Numbered from the stretch's first letter, positions 26,956-36,210 are shown. The stretch: 64,000 bases of DNA from Dysgonomonas sp. 25 (GCF_010501075.1 NZ_QVMN01000003.1:14292-78291), one strand, 5' to 3'. A program made the numbers and translations. Notes: generated by a model not told the origin, from the letters alone.

Positions 26956-27600
26956 ATGACAGAAAACGAAGAATATATCTTCAATCATTTCCTGATTAGT
27001 ATAAAATCCGGATTTGAATCACTCGAAGATATTATTGACAGCACTATGGAAGCCGTAGAAGATGAAGGCTGGGAGTGCGAAATAAGTGAAGAATGGATAC
27101 GCGAGCGTGTTACGCGCGAATACAATAAGAACTTCGAAGCCAGTAAAACCTGGCAACATCCTACCGATACCGAAAAGTTGCATGCCGCGTTCGACGCACT
27201 TGCCCGTCAGGGGATTATAGCTTTGCATAATGCGGGATATACGACTTCCGATGCTGTATATGACGCCAAAGATGTGTGGAATGATGCCGAGGATGAAGGC
27301 TCGAAGCCGATAGGCTATTGCTATTACCACGGACAGGATTTGGAACGGGTGATAGAAACCGACGAACTGATGATAGGTTTTTCGGGAGCGAAGGCGAATA
27401 ATGATAAAGAAGCCATTATTATAGGTCATAAAGTCGTGGATGCATTGAAAGCGGCCGGACTGACCGTCGAATGGAACAATACGGCATCTACCCGGATATC
27501 GGTACAGGATTTCGTTTGGAGGAATGTATTTACTTCCGATGAAGATGTCGAAGAAAAATGGGGATACGACCGAGTGTTAAGACTGATAAAAGAAGCTTAA
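26956..27600 (+). CDS. Uncharacterised acidic protein, DUF6891-like
   Basis: The product is 214 residues with no signal peptide. It is strongly acidic, with many Glu/Asp-rich helices (EDIIDSTMEAVEDEGWEC). YCYYHGQDLERVIETDELMIGF and AALKAAGLTVEW-like text (DALKAAGLTVEWNN) are the conserved features, and the layout agrees with the family I know as DUF6891. Function unknown. It is 48 bp after murA and 75 bp before aroA on the same strand, so it may be part of the same transcript. Confidence 0.6.
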   Translation: MTENEEYIFNHFLISIKSGFESLEDIIDSTMEAVEDEGWECEISEEWIRERVTREYNKNFEASKTWQHPTDTEKLHAAFDALARQGIIALHNAGYTTSDAVYDAKDVWNDAEDEGSKPIGYCYYHGQDLERVIETDELMIGFSGAKANNDKEAIIIGHKVVDALKAAGLTVEWNNTASTRISVQDFVWRNVFTSDEDVEEKWGYDRVLRLIKEA

Positions 27601-27675
27601 TCTCTTTTAATAAGCGATTCTTTGTGAGGTCTTTTTTCTAAATTCGTGTCGTGAGAGGACTAATTGACAACTGTT

Positions 27676-28896
27676 ATGCAATATAAAATCAACGCAACCG
27701 GCCATATAGACGCAACTATCCAGTTGCCTACATCCAAGAGTATAAGCAATCGTGCATTGATACTGAGCGCATTGAGCCAGAGCCCCTATGAGATAAAGAA
27801 TCTCTCGGACTGTGACGATACCAATGTGATGGTCGACGCTTTCGAGACGGAGACGAACCTGATAGATGTGAAGGCGGCCGGAACGGCTATGCGCTTCCTG
27901 ACGGCTTATCTGTCGCGTGTGCCCGGCGATTGGATTATAACGGGTACTGAGCGTATGAAGGAACGCCCGATAAATGTATTGGTCGATGCCTTGGTTTCGC
28001 TTGGCGCGCGAATCGAGTATCTGGGTAAGTTGGGCTATCCGCCCCTCAAAATAAAAGGGACTGCCCTCGATGGAGGCGAGATATACCTTTCCGGCGGCGT
28101 CAGTTCGCAGTTTATATCGGCATTGTTGATGATTGCCCCTACCATGACTAAGGGGTTGACTATCCACCTCGAAGGGGAGGTTATATCGATTCCTTATATC
28201 AAGCTGACATTGGGCATGATGGCTCAATTCGGAGTGAAAGCATCGTGGGAAGACAAGACCATCCATATCTATCCCGAAGATTACCGCCCGTTGGAATATG
28301 TTGTAGAGGCCGATTGGTCGGCGGCATCCTATTGGTACGAGATAGCTTCGTTGGCTGATAAAGCTGAAATCAGGCTCGAAGGCTTGTTTCGCGATAGTAT
28401 GCAGGGCGACTCCAAGGTTGCCGAGTTGTTCCTCGATTTGGGCATTGATACCCGGTTTGTGGACAATGGGGTGGTGCTTACCAAGACAGCGCGCAATACG
28501 AAGAAGTTCTTTCATAACTTTGTAAACGAGCCCGATTTGGCGCAGACTTTTGCGGTGACTTGTTGCATGAAGAATATACCGTTCCTGTTTACCGGTTTGC
28601 AAACCTTGCGCATCAAAGAAACCGATCGCATAGCAGCGCTGAAAGCCGAATTGAAGAAACTCGGTTACGTCTTGCGGGACACGGGTGACAATATCCTCGA
28701 ATGGGACGGCGAACGTTGCGAACCCGAAGCAAATCCTGTAATTAAGACTTACGAAGATCACCGTATGGCAATGGCTTTTGCGCCTGCCGCCATCAAAATA
28801 CCTAATCTGATAATCGATAAGCCCGGTGTGGTTTCCAAATCATATCCCCGCTATTGGGAAGATTTGAAGAAAATCGGTTTCGAAATAGAAGAATGA
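27676..28896 (+). CDS. aroA: 3-phosphoshikimate 1-carboxyvinyltransferase (EPSP synthase)
   Basis: The product is 406 residues from the ATG at 27676; the TTG 12 bp upstream in frame was rejected. It joins shikimate 3-phosphate and phosphoenolpyruvate in the shikimate pathway. Motifs are LPTSKSISNRALIL (S3P site), AGTAMRFLTAYL, RMKERPINVLVDALVSLGA, LRIKETDRIAALKAEL and YEDHRMAMAFAPAA. The second motif differs from the E. coli AGTAMRPL: the position of Pro101, which affects glyphosate binding, is Phe. Some internal loops are shorter than in the E. coli enzyme (427 residues). It is the last gene of the rfbB-aroA series; the convergent WG-repeat gene follows. Confidence 0.95.
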   Translation: MQYKINATGHIDATIQLPTSKSISNRALILSALSQSPYEIKNLSDCDDTNVMVDAFETETNLIDVKAAGTAMRFLTAYLSRVPGDWIITGTERMKERPINVLVDALVSLGARIEYLGKLGYPPLKIKGTALDGGEIYLSGGVSSQFISALLMIAPTMTKGLTIHLEGEVISIPYIKLTLGMMAQFGVKASWEDKTIHIYPEDYRPLEYVVEADWSAASYWYEIASLADKAEIRLEGLFRDSMQGDSKVAELFLDLGIDTRFVDNGVVLTKTARNTKKFFHNFVNEPDLAQTFAVTCCMKNIPFLFTGLQTLRIKETDRIAALKAELKKLGYVLRDTGDNILEWDGERCEPEANPVIKTYEDHRMAMAFAPAAIKIPNLIIDKPGVVSKSYPRYWEDLKKIGFEIEE

Positions 28897-28928
28897 ATTA
28901 TTGTAGAATATAGTTTTAGGGGGCGGAA

Positions 28929-29615
28929 TCAGAAAGTTTTAATGATTTCGCCTCCATTATTTAATTCAACATGCTTTCCGTCGGTAGTCCATGCCTCCCA
29001 TCCATCTCCCTTCCAAGGGGATATCCGCGCGAAACGTTGCCCTTTCTTATTGACGTAGCCCATCTCGTCCCATTTGTCCCAATACCAATATTCACCCATC
29101 TTGTGCTTTTCGCCGCCTATATAGTAGATTGCCAGTCCCTGTTCATAATGCTCGATATCGGAGTCTTCCCAGTCGTCATAATCGATAAATTGCCCGAAAT
29201 CGTGGAGTTTTCCAAAAGGTTCTGCAAAATCGAACTGGGCAGGGATAACAATGTTGCAATCGGCATCGGCAAAGCCCATCTTTCCGTTCTCTTCGTAGCG
29301 GAACAATCCTTCGTGCAGGTAGTCGGGACCATTATCGAAGATGAAGGGGGTGAGCAGAAAATTACCTTTGCGGTCTATGGCTATCATTCCGTTGTCTTGC
29401 GATACGACGAATCCGGCCTTATATAATGTATCAGTATATACAAATAGATAGCAAGCGTGGATAGCAACCTCTCCATCTGGAGTTTGATAACCATAGAGCC
29501 CGTTCGCCCCTTTCGTGCTGTCGCAAAAAGCGACCAGATAGTCGTCTTTTGTTTGTCCCGAGAGTATTGTACAGAATAGTATTGCAAGTAGTGTGAGTGT
29601 AAATGTTCTTTTCAT
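28929..29615 (-). CDS. Exported WG-repeat-like protein
   Basis: The product is 228 residues with a signal peptide (MKRTFTLTLLAILFCTILSGQ). It contains several WG-type units: GLYGYQTPDGEVAI, GMIAIDRKGNFLLTPFIFDN, GKMGFADADCNIVIPAQFDFAEPF and GYVNKKGQRFARISPW. WG repeats occur in many exported proteins of Bacteroidota and form beta-rich folds; no activity is known. It is 12 bp downstream of the PP-loop ATPase gene on the same strand. Confidence 0.8.
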   Translation of the reverse strand: MKRTFTLTLLAILFCTILSGQTKDDYLVAFCDSTKGANGLYGYQTPDGEVAIHACYLFVYTDTLYKAGFVVSQDNGMIAIDRKGNFLLTPFIFDNGPDYLHEGLFRYEENGKMGFADADCNIVIPAQFDFAEPFGKLHDFGQFIDYDDWEDSDIEHYEQGLAIYYIGGEKHKMGEYWYWDKWDEMGYVNKKGQRFARISPWKGDGWEAWTTDGKHVELNNGGEIIKTF

Positions 29616-29627
29616 AATTGTGTGTTT

Positions 29628-30329
29628 TTAGGTGTCCTGTATCTTAACCTGCCAGTAATGAAATGTTTGAGTTGTACCATCATCCATGCGGATGTCGAAT
29701 GACAGTTTCAGCGGTTCGCTCAGCGAAAATCCGATAGGTTTGCTAAACATCGGAGCATCATAGACAAAGGTATGATATTCTCCGTTTTCTCCGCAAGGGT
29801 CGACTTCTTTAGGCAGAGATTTAACAAATTTGGCATCCAAATCCTGCCCGATAAACTCCTTGCCTAATTTATCTGCCTGAGTGATAACGATTTTTGTCTT
29901 GATGCCCGATGCAAGAAAGTCGCTTATGACCTCTTCGGGAGTCATATCCCACAAAGGCTCTACGATTTCGATTCCATAAGGTGTCAGTTGCTTTTCGCGA
30001 TAGGCTTTTACGTCGTGCAGGAAGATGTCGCCGAAAATGAAATGAGTAACTCTCTGTCCTTTGAAATGGTTGACAGCTTCCATCATTTCCCTTTCATACC
30101 CTTCCAAGTCTTTGGATGGGAGCATCACCCGATAGAGCGGGATACCGATGCTATCCGCCTGCATTTGCAGGAATTTGCTCGGGATAAGGTGCATGGATGA
30201 ACAAGAAGTCTCCCTGCTGACAGTCGTCAATAGGGAGACAATTTCGTATTCGTTCGATTGAAGGGCTTTGTATAAGGCTAAAGCCGAGTCCTTTCCTCCG
30301 CTCCAGTTGAATACAGCCTTTTTCTTCAT
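29628..30329 (-). CDS. Dph6-related PP-loop ATP pyrophosphatase
   Basis: The product is 233 residues. The N-terminal PP-loop FNWSGGKDSALALY is diagnostic of the adenine nucleotide alpha-hydrolase/N-type ATP pyrophosphatase superfamily, and the FGDIFLHDVKAYREK, PLWDMTPEEVI and DPCGENGEYHTFVYDAPMF stretches match diphthine-ammonia ligase (Dph6). Bacteria lack diphthamide, so the substrate is unknown; it probably adenylates a carboxylate. It is 3 bp downstream of the aminotransferase gene, suggesting joint expression. Confidence 0.85.
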   Translation of the reverse strand: MKKKAVFNWSGGKDSALALYKALQSNEYEIVSLLTTVSRETSCSSMHLIPSKFLQMQADSIGIPLYRVMLPSKDLEGYEREMMEAVNHFKGQRVTHFIFGDIFLHDVKAYREKQLTPYGIEIVEPLWDMTPEEVISDFLASGIKTKIVITQADKLGKEFIGQDLDAKFVKSLPKEVDPCGENGEYHTFVYDAPMFSKPIGFSLSEPLKLSFDIRMDDGTTQTFHYWQVKIQDT

Positions 30330-30332
30330 CGG

Positions 30333-31532
30333 TTATTTCAATTTGGCGAGGGTTTCTTTTACCCTGCGGAATGCCTCAATGATGTTTTCGTCCGAAGTGG
30401 CATACGAGAAACGGATATAGTCCGGTGCTCCGAAAGCAGCACCCCCAACAGAGGCTACATGTCCCTCTTCGAGCAGGAACATGGCTAAATCGCCCGAGTT
30501 GTGAACCGCGCGTCCGTTATACGATTTTCCGAAATAGTAGCTACATTCAGGGAAGAGATAGAACGCTCCGTCGGGTACATTGACCTTTAACCCTTCGATT
30601 TCGCTTGCCAGTTTCACTACCAAATCACGTCGGCGTTGAAAGGCCTGTTGCATTTCTTTTACGCATTCCTGTGAGCCAGTATAAGCGGCCTCGGCAGCCT
30701 TTTGCGCGATGGACGAAGGCCCTGACGTGTATTGTCCCTGCAATTTGTTGCAGGCATCGGCAATCCACTGCGGAGCGGCCATCCAGCCCAAGCGCCAGCC
30801 TGTCATGGCATACGCCTTGGACACACCGTTGATAATAACCACGCGGTCGCGGATATTCTCAAATTGGGCTAAGCTTTCGTTCTTGCCTACGTAATTGATA
30901 TGCTCGTATATCTCGTCTGCTATGATGATGATTTTTGGATATTTAGCCAATACATTCACCAATCCTTCGAGCTCGTCTTTGGAATAGATGCTTCCTGTGG
31001 GGTTGGATGGAGAGCAAAGGATAATCGCCTTCGTTTGCGGGGTGATGGCTGCTTCGAGTTGGGCTGGGGTGATTTTGAAGTTTTGTTCTATTCCCGCCAA
31101 TACGGTAACCACCTTTCCTTCTGCCAGTTTCACCATTTCGGTGTAACTCACCCATGCCGGCGTAGGGATAATGACTTCGTCGCCGGGATTGACAACACTC
31201 AATACGGCATTGCAAACCGATTGCTTTGCTCCGTTGGAGCATACGATTTGCGACGGCTTGAAGTCTAATCCGTTTTCGTTTTTCAGTTTCTCGCATATTG
31301 CCTTGCGCAGTGATAAATATCCGGTAACGGGTGTGTAGAACGAGAAATTATCATCTATCGCTTTTTTAGCAGCCTCCTTGATATGTGGCGGAGTAAAGAA
31401 ATCCGGTTCGCCCACACTCAAGTTGATAACGTCTATTCCCTGAGCTTTCAGTTCGTTGCTCTTTTGAGACATTGCTAATGTTTCCGATTCTGCAAGATTT
31501 GCAATACGATTCGAAACTGTATTCATAGTCAT
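30333..31532 (-). CDS. Class I aminotransferase, probably aspartate type
   Basis: The product is 399 residues (alternative ATG at 31526). It is a PLP fold type I enzyme. The marks are INLSVGEPDFFTPPHI, SNGAKQSVCNA, the SPSNPTGSIYSKDEL stretch, IADEIYEHINYVG and the PLP lysine in INGVSKAYAMTGWRLGW. The form fits the 1-gamma subgroup of aspartate or aromatic aminotransferases; substrate specificity cannot be decided here. It heads a group of three minus-strand genes (with Dph6-like and WG). The gap before the BI-1 gene holds short TTACAAG repeats. Confidence 0.88.
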   Translation of the reverse strand: MTMNTVSNRIANLAESETLAMSQKSNELKAQGIDVINLSVGEPDFFTPPHIKEAAKKAIDDNFSFYTPVTGYLSLRKAICEKLKNENGLDFKPSQIVCSNGAKQSVCNAVLSVVNPGDEVIIPTPAWVSYTEMVKLAEGKVVTVLAGIEQNFKITPAQLEAAITPQTKAIILCSPSNPTGSIYSKDELEGLVNVLAKYPKIIIIADEIYEHINYVGKNESLAQFENIRDRVVIINGVSKAYAMTGWRLGWMAAPQWIADACNKLQGQYTSGPSSIAQKAAEAAYTGSQECVKEMQQAFQRRRDLVVKLASEIEGLKVNVPDGAFYLFPECSYYFGKSYNGRAVHNSGDLAMFLLEEGHVASVGGAAFGAPDYIRFSYATSDENIIEAFRRVKETLAKLK

Positions 31533-31606
31533 ATTATTTAGTGTATTGTAGTTAGTTACAAGTTACAAGTTTACGAGTAAATAAAATGTTAACCGTTAGT
31601 TGAAAA

Positions 31607-32317
31607 TCACCTTCTACCTCCGAAGATTCTGAGCAGGAGCAGGAACAGGTTGATGAAATCGAGGTAAAGAGATAGCGCACCCATCAAGGCGATTTTCTGT
31701 GTGCTGTCGTTTACTTCGTGTCCGTGTGCCTGTAAAGCTCTTTTTATTTTGTTGGCATCGTAGATAGTAAGTCCTACGAAGATGATTATCCCGATGAAGG
31801 TAACAGCCCAATAGAGGATGCTGCTTCCCAGAAACAAGTTGACTACCGAAGCGATAATCAGCCCGATAAGTGCCATCAGGAGGATACTGCCCCATGACGA
31901 CAGGTCTTTCTTGGTGAAGGTGCCTATCAGAGCCATTGCGCCGAACATGCCTGCCGTGATGAGGAATGTTGTCACAATGGATGCATGCGTGTATATCAAG
32001 AAGATGATAGACAGCGTCAGTCCGTTCATCACCGAATAGATGACAAAAAACAGCGAAGCCGTCTGAAACGATAGCTTGTTGATGCGCGACGACAGATACC
32101 ATACTAATGCAAGTTCGCCTAAAAGTAATCCCCAGAAAACGAATCGTTGTCCGATAATCAGCTCGACGAGTGCCGGAGTAGAGGCCACCACCCACGATGC
32201 GGCTGCCGTGATGAGGAGGGCTAATGCCATCCAGGTATATACATTGCGGAATAATGTGCGGTAGGCCGTTTGGTTAGCTGCCTGCGCCTGTACGTTTTCT
32301 CTTGTTTCCAGTTCCAT
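31607..32317 (-). CDS. Bax inhibitor-1/YccA family membrane protein
   Basis: The product is 236 residues with about seven transmembrane helices and a short hydrophilic start (ETRENVQAQAANQTAYRTLF). The C-terminal GALSLYLDFINLFLLLLRIFGGRR is the BI-1 family signature. Relatives are calcium leak channels or modulators of membrane proteases such as FtsH (YccA). Function here is unknown. Its start is 36 bp downstream of ribBA. Confidence 0.92.
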   Translation of the reverse strand: MELETRENVQAQAANQTAYRTLFRNVYTWMALALLITAAASWVVASTPALVELIIGQRFVFWGLLLGELALVWYLSSRINKLSFQTASLFFVIYSVMNGLTLSIIFLIYTHASIVTTFLITAGMFGAMALIGTFTKKDLSSWGSILLMALIGLIIASVVNLFLGSSILYWAVTFIGIIIFVGLTIYDANKIKRALQAHGHEVNDSTQKIALMGALSLYLDFINLFLLLLRIFGGRR

Positions 32318-32367
32318 AATAGTTGTTATTATATATTATGTAAATAGTTGTTATTATATATTATGTA
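32318..32367. repeat. 25-bp tandem duplication at the ribBA end
   Basis: The unit beginning AATAGTTGTTATTATATATT occupies 32318-32342 and again 32343-32367. The second copy contains the last codons and stop codon of ribBA (minus strand). Confidence 0.9.
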
Positions 32368-33568
32368 AATCGTGACCCATGCGGTCTTTTTTTGTTTTCA
32401 TGTATTGGGCATTGTATTCGTTCGGAGCGATTTCGATAGGTACGTTCTCTACCACTTCGAGCTCGAAAGATTCTATCCCTTTGCGCTTCACCGGATTATT
32501 GGTCATCAGGCGCATCTTTTTTACGCCTAATTCGCGTAGGATAGCAGCACCTACGCCATAGTCGCGTTCGTCCGCACGGTATCCCAGATGCAGGTTAGCA
32601 TCTACCGTGTCGTAGCCTTCCTCCTGCAGCTTGTATGCTTCCATCTTTGCCATCAGACCGATGCCGCGGCCTTCCTGATTGAGATAAACGATAACACCTT
32701 TCCCTTCCTTGTCTATCATCTCCATCGACTTGTGCAATTGTTCGCCACATTCGCAACGCTTCGAACCGAGGATGTCGCCTGTCGCACAGGATGAGTGTAC
32801 TCGCACGAGTATTGGCTCGTCTTTTTCCCAAGTCCCTTTTATAAGGGCTATGTGCTCCAGTCCGTTCGATTTCTGTTTGAACGGTATCAGGTGGAAATAG
32901 CCGTGCTCTGTCGGCATTTGCACTTCGACACCTCGCTCGATAATCGATTCCCTTTCGAGGCGGTATTTTACGAGGTCGGCAATGGATATGATTTTGAGAT
33001 TATGTTCTTTCGAGAAAGCCATCAATTCAGGCATACGTGCCATTTCGCCGTCTTCTTTCTTTATTTCGATAAGCGTTGCCGCCGGATAAAGTCCTGCCAG
33101 ACGGGCAAGGTCTACGGCAGCTTCGGTATGGCCGATACGGCTCAATACGCCTTTGTCGCGGGCACGCAACGGGAAGATATGTCCCGGACGGCCTAAGTCT
33201 TCGGGTTTGGTTTTTTTATTTGCCAGCGCTTTCAACGTTTCGGCACGGTCGTAGGCAGATATCCCTGTTGTACAGTTGTTTATCAATAAATCGACAGAGA
33301 CGGTAAACGGTGTGGCATGCGTTGAGGTGTTATTGGTAACCATCATCGGCAAATCCAACTCGTCGCAACGTTCGGCGGTGATAGGCGCACAAATCAGCCC
33401 GCGCGCATATTTTTCCATGAAGTTGACTTTTTCCGGCGTGACCATTTCGGCAGCCATAATCAGGTCGCCTTCATTTTCGCGGTCTTCGTCGTCTACCACA
33501 ATGACGAAATTCCCTTTGCGGAACTCGTCAATCGCTTCTTCAATCGAGTCTAATTTTATATTGTCCAT
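32354..33568 (-). CDS. ribBA: Bifunctional riboflavin synthesis protein RibBA
   Basis: The product is 404 residues. The N-terminal half (about 1-200) is 3,4-dihydroxy-2-butanone 4-phosphate synthase, with [16 protein letters not shown] and [16 protein letters not shown]. The C-terminal half is GTP cyclohydrolase II, with the zinc Cys set in [31 protein letters not shown] and [22 protein letters not shown]. They make both precursors of riboflavin. All active residues of both halves are visible. No FMN riboswitch is seen upstream: the start is 20 bp after the permease gene, so it is probably co-transcribed with it. Confidence 0.97.
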   Translation of the reverse strand: MDNIKLDSIEEAIDEFRKGNFVIVVDDEDRENEGDLIMAAEMVTPEKVNFMEKYARGLICAPITAERCDELDLPMMVTNNTSTHATPFTVSVDLLINNCTTGISAYDRAETLKALANKKTKPEDLGRPGHIFPLRARDKGVLSRIGHTEAAVDLARLAGLYPAATLIEIKKEDGEMARMPELMAFSKEHNLKIISIADLVKYRLERESIIERGVEVQMPTEHGYFHLIPFKQKSNGLEHIALIKGTWEKDEPILVRVHSSCATGDILGSKRCECGEQLHKSMEMIDKEGKGVIVYLNQEGRGIGLMAKMEAYKLQEEGYDTVDANLHLGYRADERDYGVGAAILRELGVKKMRLMTNNPVKRKGIESFELEVVENVPIEIAPNEYNAQYMKTKKDRMGHDLHNI

Positions 33569-33588
33569 AATGGCTTTTTATTTTATGT

Positions 33589-35697
33589 TCAAATTACATT
33601 ACCCATATCTTTCTTCATACTCTTTCGTAAAAAGAGCGAGGAAAGAGGGTAGAGAATAACACAGTACAAACCGATAATATAATATAATATAATCAATAGG
33701 AGGTGCTTCGAATTCGGCTTATAGTGCCTGTAAACCAACCTGTAAAAGTCGAAATAGAAAAAGCACGTCCTGATGAGGAATATTAAATACAGCACAAGGA
33801 ATGGGTAAAAGAATACGGTGTGGTCTGCTAAGATGCAGCCAATGAGTGGGATAAATCCTATCAATCCGCTGGTTGTGAAATCCTTGTATGTTTTCTTGGC
33901 TTCTTTGTAATTCGGATTCTTCAGTTTTATGCCGAAAAAGTTTTCGCCACGCTCTTTCAGTATGGCCAATGCTATCGGTTGTATGCTTTGGTCGTATTTG
34001 TATTGCTGATAATTCATGATAATATCTTTCAGAATGTTGCTGTCGAGAGGCAACAGGCTGTTTACCAAATCAGGATCGGCATTCAATTCTGAGAGAGGTT
34101 TTATGTCTTTCGGGTCGACTTCTGCTTCTTCGAAACTGACAGGTTTAGGTTTCATAAAGAGTATCTTCCTGATATACTTGGAGTATGCTCCTATGTTGAA
34201 CAAGTCGGAATCGTTCATCGACTTGTAGGTGAGGAATACGCCGATAGGGAATAGAATCATCGAACTCAACCATGTCCCCTGCCATATAGGCCATACGCCG
34301 TCGCGTGCCATTTTCACACCGACATTCTCGAAGATGTAATAGACGATGAAGAAAGCCACCGAAATGATGACAGGCACACCCATTCCCCCTTTGCGGATGA
34401 TTGCTCCAAGAGGCGCTCCGATGAAAAAGAAGATGAGGCAGGCAAACGAAAGCGTGAACTTGCGGTGCATTTCCACCTCATGACGTCGTATATTATCTTC
34501 CAGACGAGGTTTCATCCAGCTTTGTGTATAGAAAGATGTGGCTACTCCTTCTTCCCGCATCTTGACTCTTTCCAGAGAGGTTATTTTATCCGACCGCGAC
34601 AAGACATTCGTCAGCGAGTCGAAATTTATCGGCTGCACATGGGTTAAGTCGGTCGCTATGAATTGGCTTTCTTCAGCTTGTTTCGCTTTTGCCTTAACTG
34701 TATCGGTAGATATGGCGGTAGTGGACGAAGAAATGTTTGTTTCCTTTTTTATCGTTGACGGTTGAAGAGCTGCGATTATTTCGGGACGATATAGTTTGAA
34801 CATCATCTCCCTGTCTATCCGGTTCAGACTGTCCAGATCGCGACGCATGGAATCGATAGAGGTGGTTAACTCTTTCAGGTCTTTGGAGAACTGCGTTCCT
34901 TCCATAGACGATTCGTCGATCATATTGAAGTCCGTGCTGAAATAGATGGTTATCGCTTTCTTTTTGAAATTCTCGCGGCTGTAAGGGGCGTACTGGCTGT
35001 TGCGCCTGCTCGGCTGATTGCCTTTGCTGGTATCGTCGCGCGAAAAACGTTGCCCGCTGAACAGGTCGAGGTAGAGGCGGTCTTTGGTGTCGGCTACGGT
35101 CATCAATGCCGAGTCGCAGACAAATACCATCATGTCGTTAAGTCCCTTGGATGTATCGTAAATCATTACGTCGTACATCATCCTTGTTTTGGGATTTTTT
35201 TTCTTCACATGGATGCTATATCCTCTGATACCGTTATAGAAAGCACCTTCCGGAATATCCAGTTCGGGCGATTTTTCTTTTACGGAGACGAGTAAAGTTC
35301 TGAATTTGACCTGAATGCGTGGCATGGCTTCGTTCTGGAAGAAGAAAGCCCCTATCGATACGATAGCGATGAAGAAGATAAGCGGCTTCATTGTTTTCAG
35401 AAGGGATATTCCTGCCGCTTTTATCGCCAGCAATTCTAGTCGTTCACCCATATTCCCGAATGTCATCAGGGCGGCCAGCAGGATGGCTAAAGGGAGTGCC
35501 AAAGGAATAAAACTGAGGCCTGCGTAGAGGAACATCTCGAGCAGGATATTGATGGATATTCCTTTACCCACAATATCCTCGACATATTTCCACAAAAATT
35601 GCATCAATACAATGAACAAGCATATCCCAAACGTCATCAGGAATACTGGTAGGAATGACTGCAAAATGAATGAATAAAGCCGTTTTATCTTGAACAT
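33589..35697 (-). CDS. LptF/LptG-family permease, extended
   Basis: The product is 702 residues. The family unit is visible: an N-terminal helix cluster (about 10-130; LFLIVLMQFLWKYVEDIVGKG, AGLSFIPLALPLAILLAALM), a large periplasmic part, and a C-terminal helix cluster (about 420-520; RKFTLSFACLIFFFIGAPLGAIIRKGGMGVPVIISV). The GAIIRKGG stretch is diagnostic. Such proteins form the inner-membrane part of the LptB2FG exporter that moves lipopolysaccharide. E. coli members have about 360 residues; here the periplasmic part is larger and about 170 residues with two further hydrophobic segments follow. ribBA lies 20 bp downstream. Whether it acts as LptF or LptG is not decided by the sequence alone. 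Confidence 0.88.
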   Translation of the reverse strand: MFKIKRLYSFILQSFLPVFLMTFGICLFIVLMQFLWKYVEDIVGKGISINILLEMFLYAGLSFIPLALPLAILLAALMTFGNMGERLELLAIKAAGISLLKTMKPLIFFIAIVSIGAFFFQNEAMPRIQVKFRTLLVSVKEKSPELDIPEGAFYNGIRGYSIHVKKKNPKTRMMYDVMIYDTSKGLNDMMVFVCDSALMTVADTKDRLYLDLFSGQRFSRDDTSKGNQPSRRNSQYAPYSRENFKKKAITIYFSTDFNMIDESSMEGTQFSKDLKELTTSIDSMRRDLDSLNRIDREMMFKLYRPEIIAALQPSTIKKETNISSSTTAISTDTVKAKAKQAEESQFIATDLTHVQPINFDSLTNVLSRSDKITSLERVKMREEGVATSFYTQSWMKPRLEDNIRRHEVEMHRKFTLSFACLIFFFIGAPLGAIIRKGGMGVPVIISVAFFIVYYIFENVGVKMARDGVWPIWQGTWLSSMILFPIGVFLTYKSMNDSDLFNIGAYSKYIRKILFMKPKPVSFEEAEVDPKDIKPLSELNADPDLVNSLLPLDSNILKDIIMNYQQYKYDQSIQPIALAILKERGENFFGIKLKNPNYKEAKKTYKDFTTSGLIGFIPLIGCILADHTVFFYPFLVLYLIFLIRTCFFYFDFYRLVYRHYKPNSKHLLLIILYYIIGLYCVILYPLSSLFLRKSMKKDMGNVI

Positions 35698-35723
35698 TCG
35701 GTTGTTGTCTCAAATTTGCGATA

Positions 35724-35731
35724 CAAAAGTA
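35724..35731 (-). promoter_or_regulatory. -7 box of the permease-ribBA unit
   Basis: TACTTTTG on the minus strand fits TAnnTTTG; TTG lies 22 bp upstream (35756-35754). It is 27 bp before the ATG. Confidence 0.6.
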
Positions 35732-35857
35732 GTAAAAAGAAGCTATCGGAAGTCAATATTCTGTTGAAAGATATTGGAATTTGGGGTTATCTTATGTATT
35801 TTTTGCATATTGCGGTTGTGCGGATGAATATTTTTTTGAATTTTGTTTTTAAATATC

Positions 35858-35888
35858 TTGTTTTATCAAAAATAATCTTCTATTTTTG
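35858..35888 (+). promoter_or_regulatory. Promoter of tRNA-Met
   Basis: TTG (35858-35860), a 20-bp spacer and TATTTTTG (35881-35888) fit the Bacteroidetes consensus, 19 bp before the tRNA. Confidence 0.75.
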
Positions 35889-35907
35889 CACCCGCTAACA
35901 AAGCAAT

Positions 35908-35981
35908 GGCGGGATAGCTCAGCTGGTTAGAGCGCATGATTCATAATCATGAGGTCCGGGGTTCAAGTCCCCGTCCCGCTA
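35908..35981 (+). tRNA. tRNA-Met (CAT), element target
   Basis: A full cloverleaf folds: acceptor GGCGGGA with TCCCGCT (one G-U), D arm GCTC...GAGC, anticodon stem CATGA/TCATG with loop TTCATAA (anticodon CAT, 35942-35944), T arm CGGGG-TTCAAGT-CCCCG, discriminator A35981. An elongator Met identity is most likely; the lysidine-modified Ile-CAT type was considered less likely. A mobile element has inserted at its 3' end; the tRNA remains intact. Confidence 0.92.
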
Positions 35982-36022
35982 CTTGAGAATGAGAGGTTTA
36001 CGAGAAATTGTAAGCCTCTTTT
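35939..36022 (+). repeat. Left attachment repeat (attL)
   Basis: It begins ATTCATAATCATGAG within the tRNA anticodon arm and ends with the terminator stem and TTTT. It aligns without gaps to 50320-50403 with 74 of 84 positions identical by hand count. This copy keeps the functional tRNA 3' half. Confidence 0.85.
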
Positions 36023-36028
36023 CTTTTT
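35992..36028 (+). terminator. Terminator of tRNA-Met, inside the left repeat
   Basis: AGAGGTTTAC (35992-36001) pairs with GTAAGCCTCT (36010-36019), followed by a T-rich run. A similar hairpin is in the right repeat at about 50370-50403, showing that the element carries the terminator as part of its attachment sequence. Confidence 0.8.
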
Positions 36029-36210
36029 GATGTACATACTATGTACATACTACTAGCCCCTATAAATCAGCAACTAAGAAAAAGGAAATCAAAGAAGAAA
36101 AAAGTGATTGCGACAAACTATCTTTTCTCAATAAGGAAATTCTAATTGGATTCAATCATTATTTATGTACAATTTATGTACAGCAAATAAATGTACATAC
36201 TATGTACATA
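36029..36210. repeat. Left cluster of TATGTACATA sites
   Basis: The 10-bp palindrome TATGTACATA and close variants start at 36029 (GATGTACATA), 36040, 36164 (TATGTACAAT), 36175 (TATGTACAGC), 36190 (AATGTACATA) and 36201. They come as three pairs with starts 11 bp apart. The 26 bp at 36029-36054 recur exactly at 50160-50185. They are probably arm-type binding sites for the recombinase, the excisionase or a regulator (inference). 35982-36300 holds no gene. Confidence 0.75.

Noticed and set aside
27607-28761. Long open frame of 384 codons on the minus strand opposite aroA
   Set aside because: It overlaps almost all of aroA in antisense, its product has no recognisable domain, and aroA keeps every family motif on the other strand.
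32318-33568. FMN riboswitch for ribBA
   Set aside because: The start of ribBA is only 20 bp from the permease gene; there is no space for the aptamer, and none of its conserved elements was seen.
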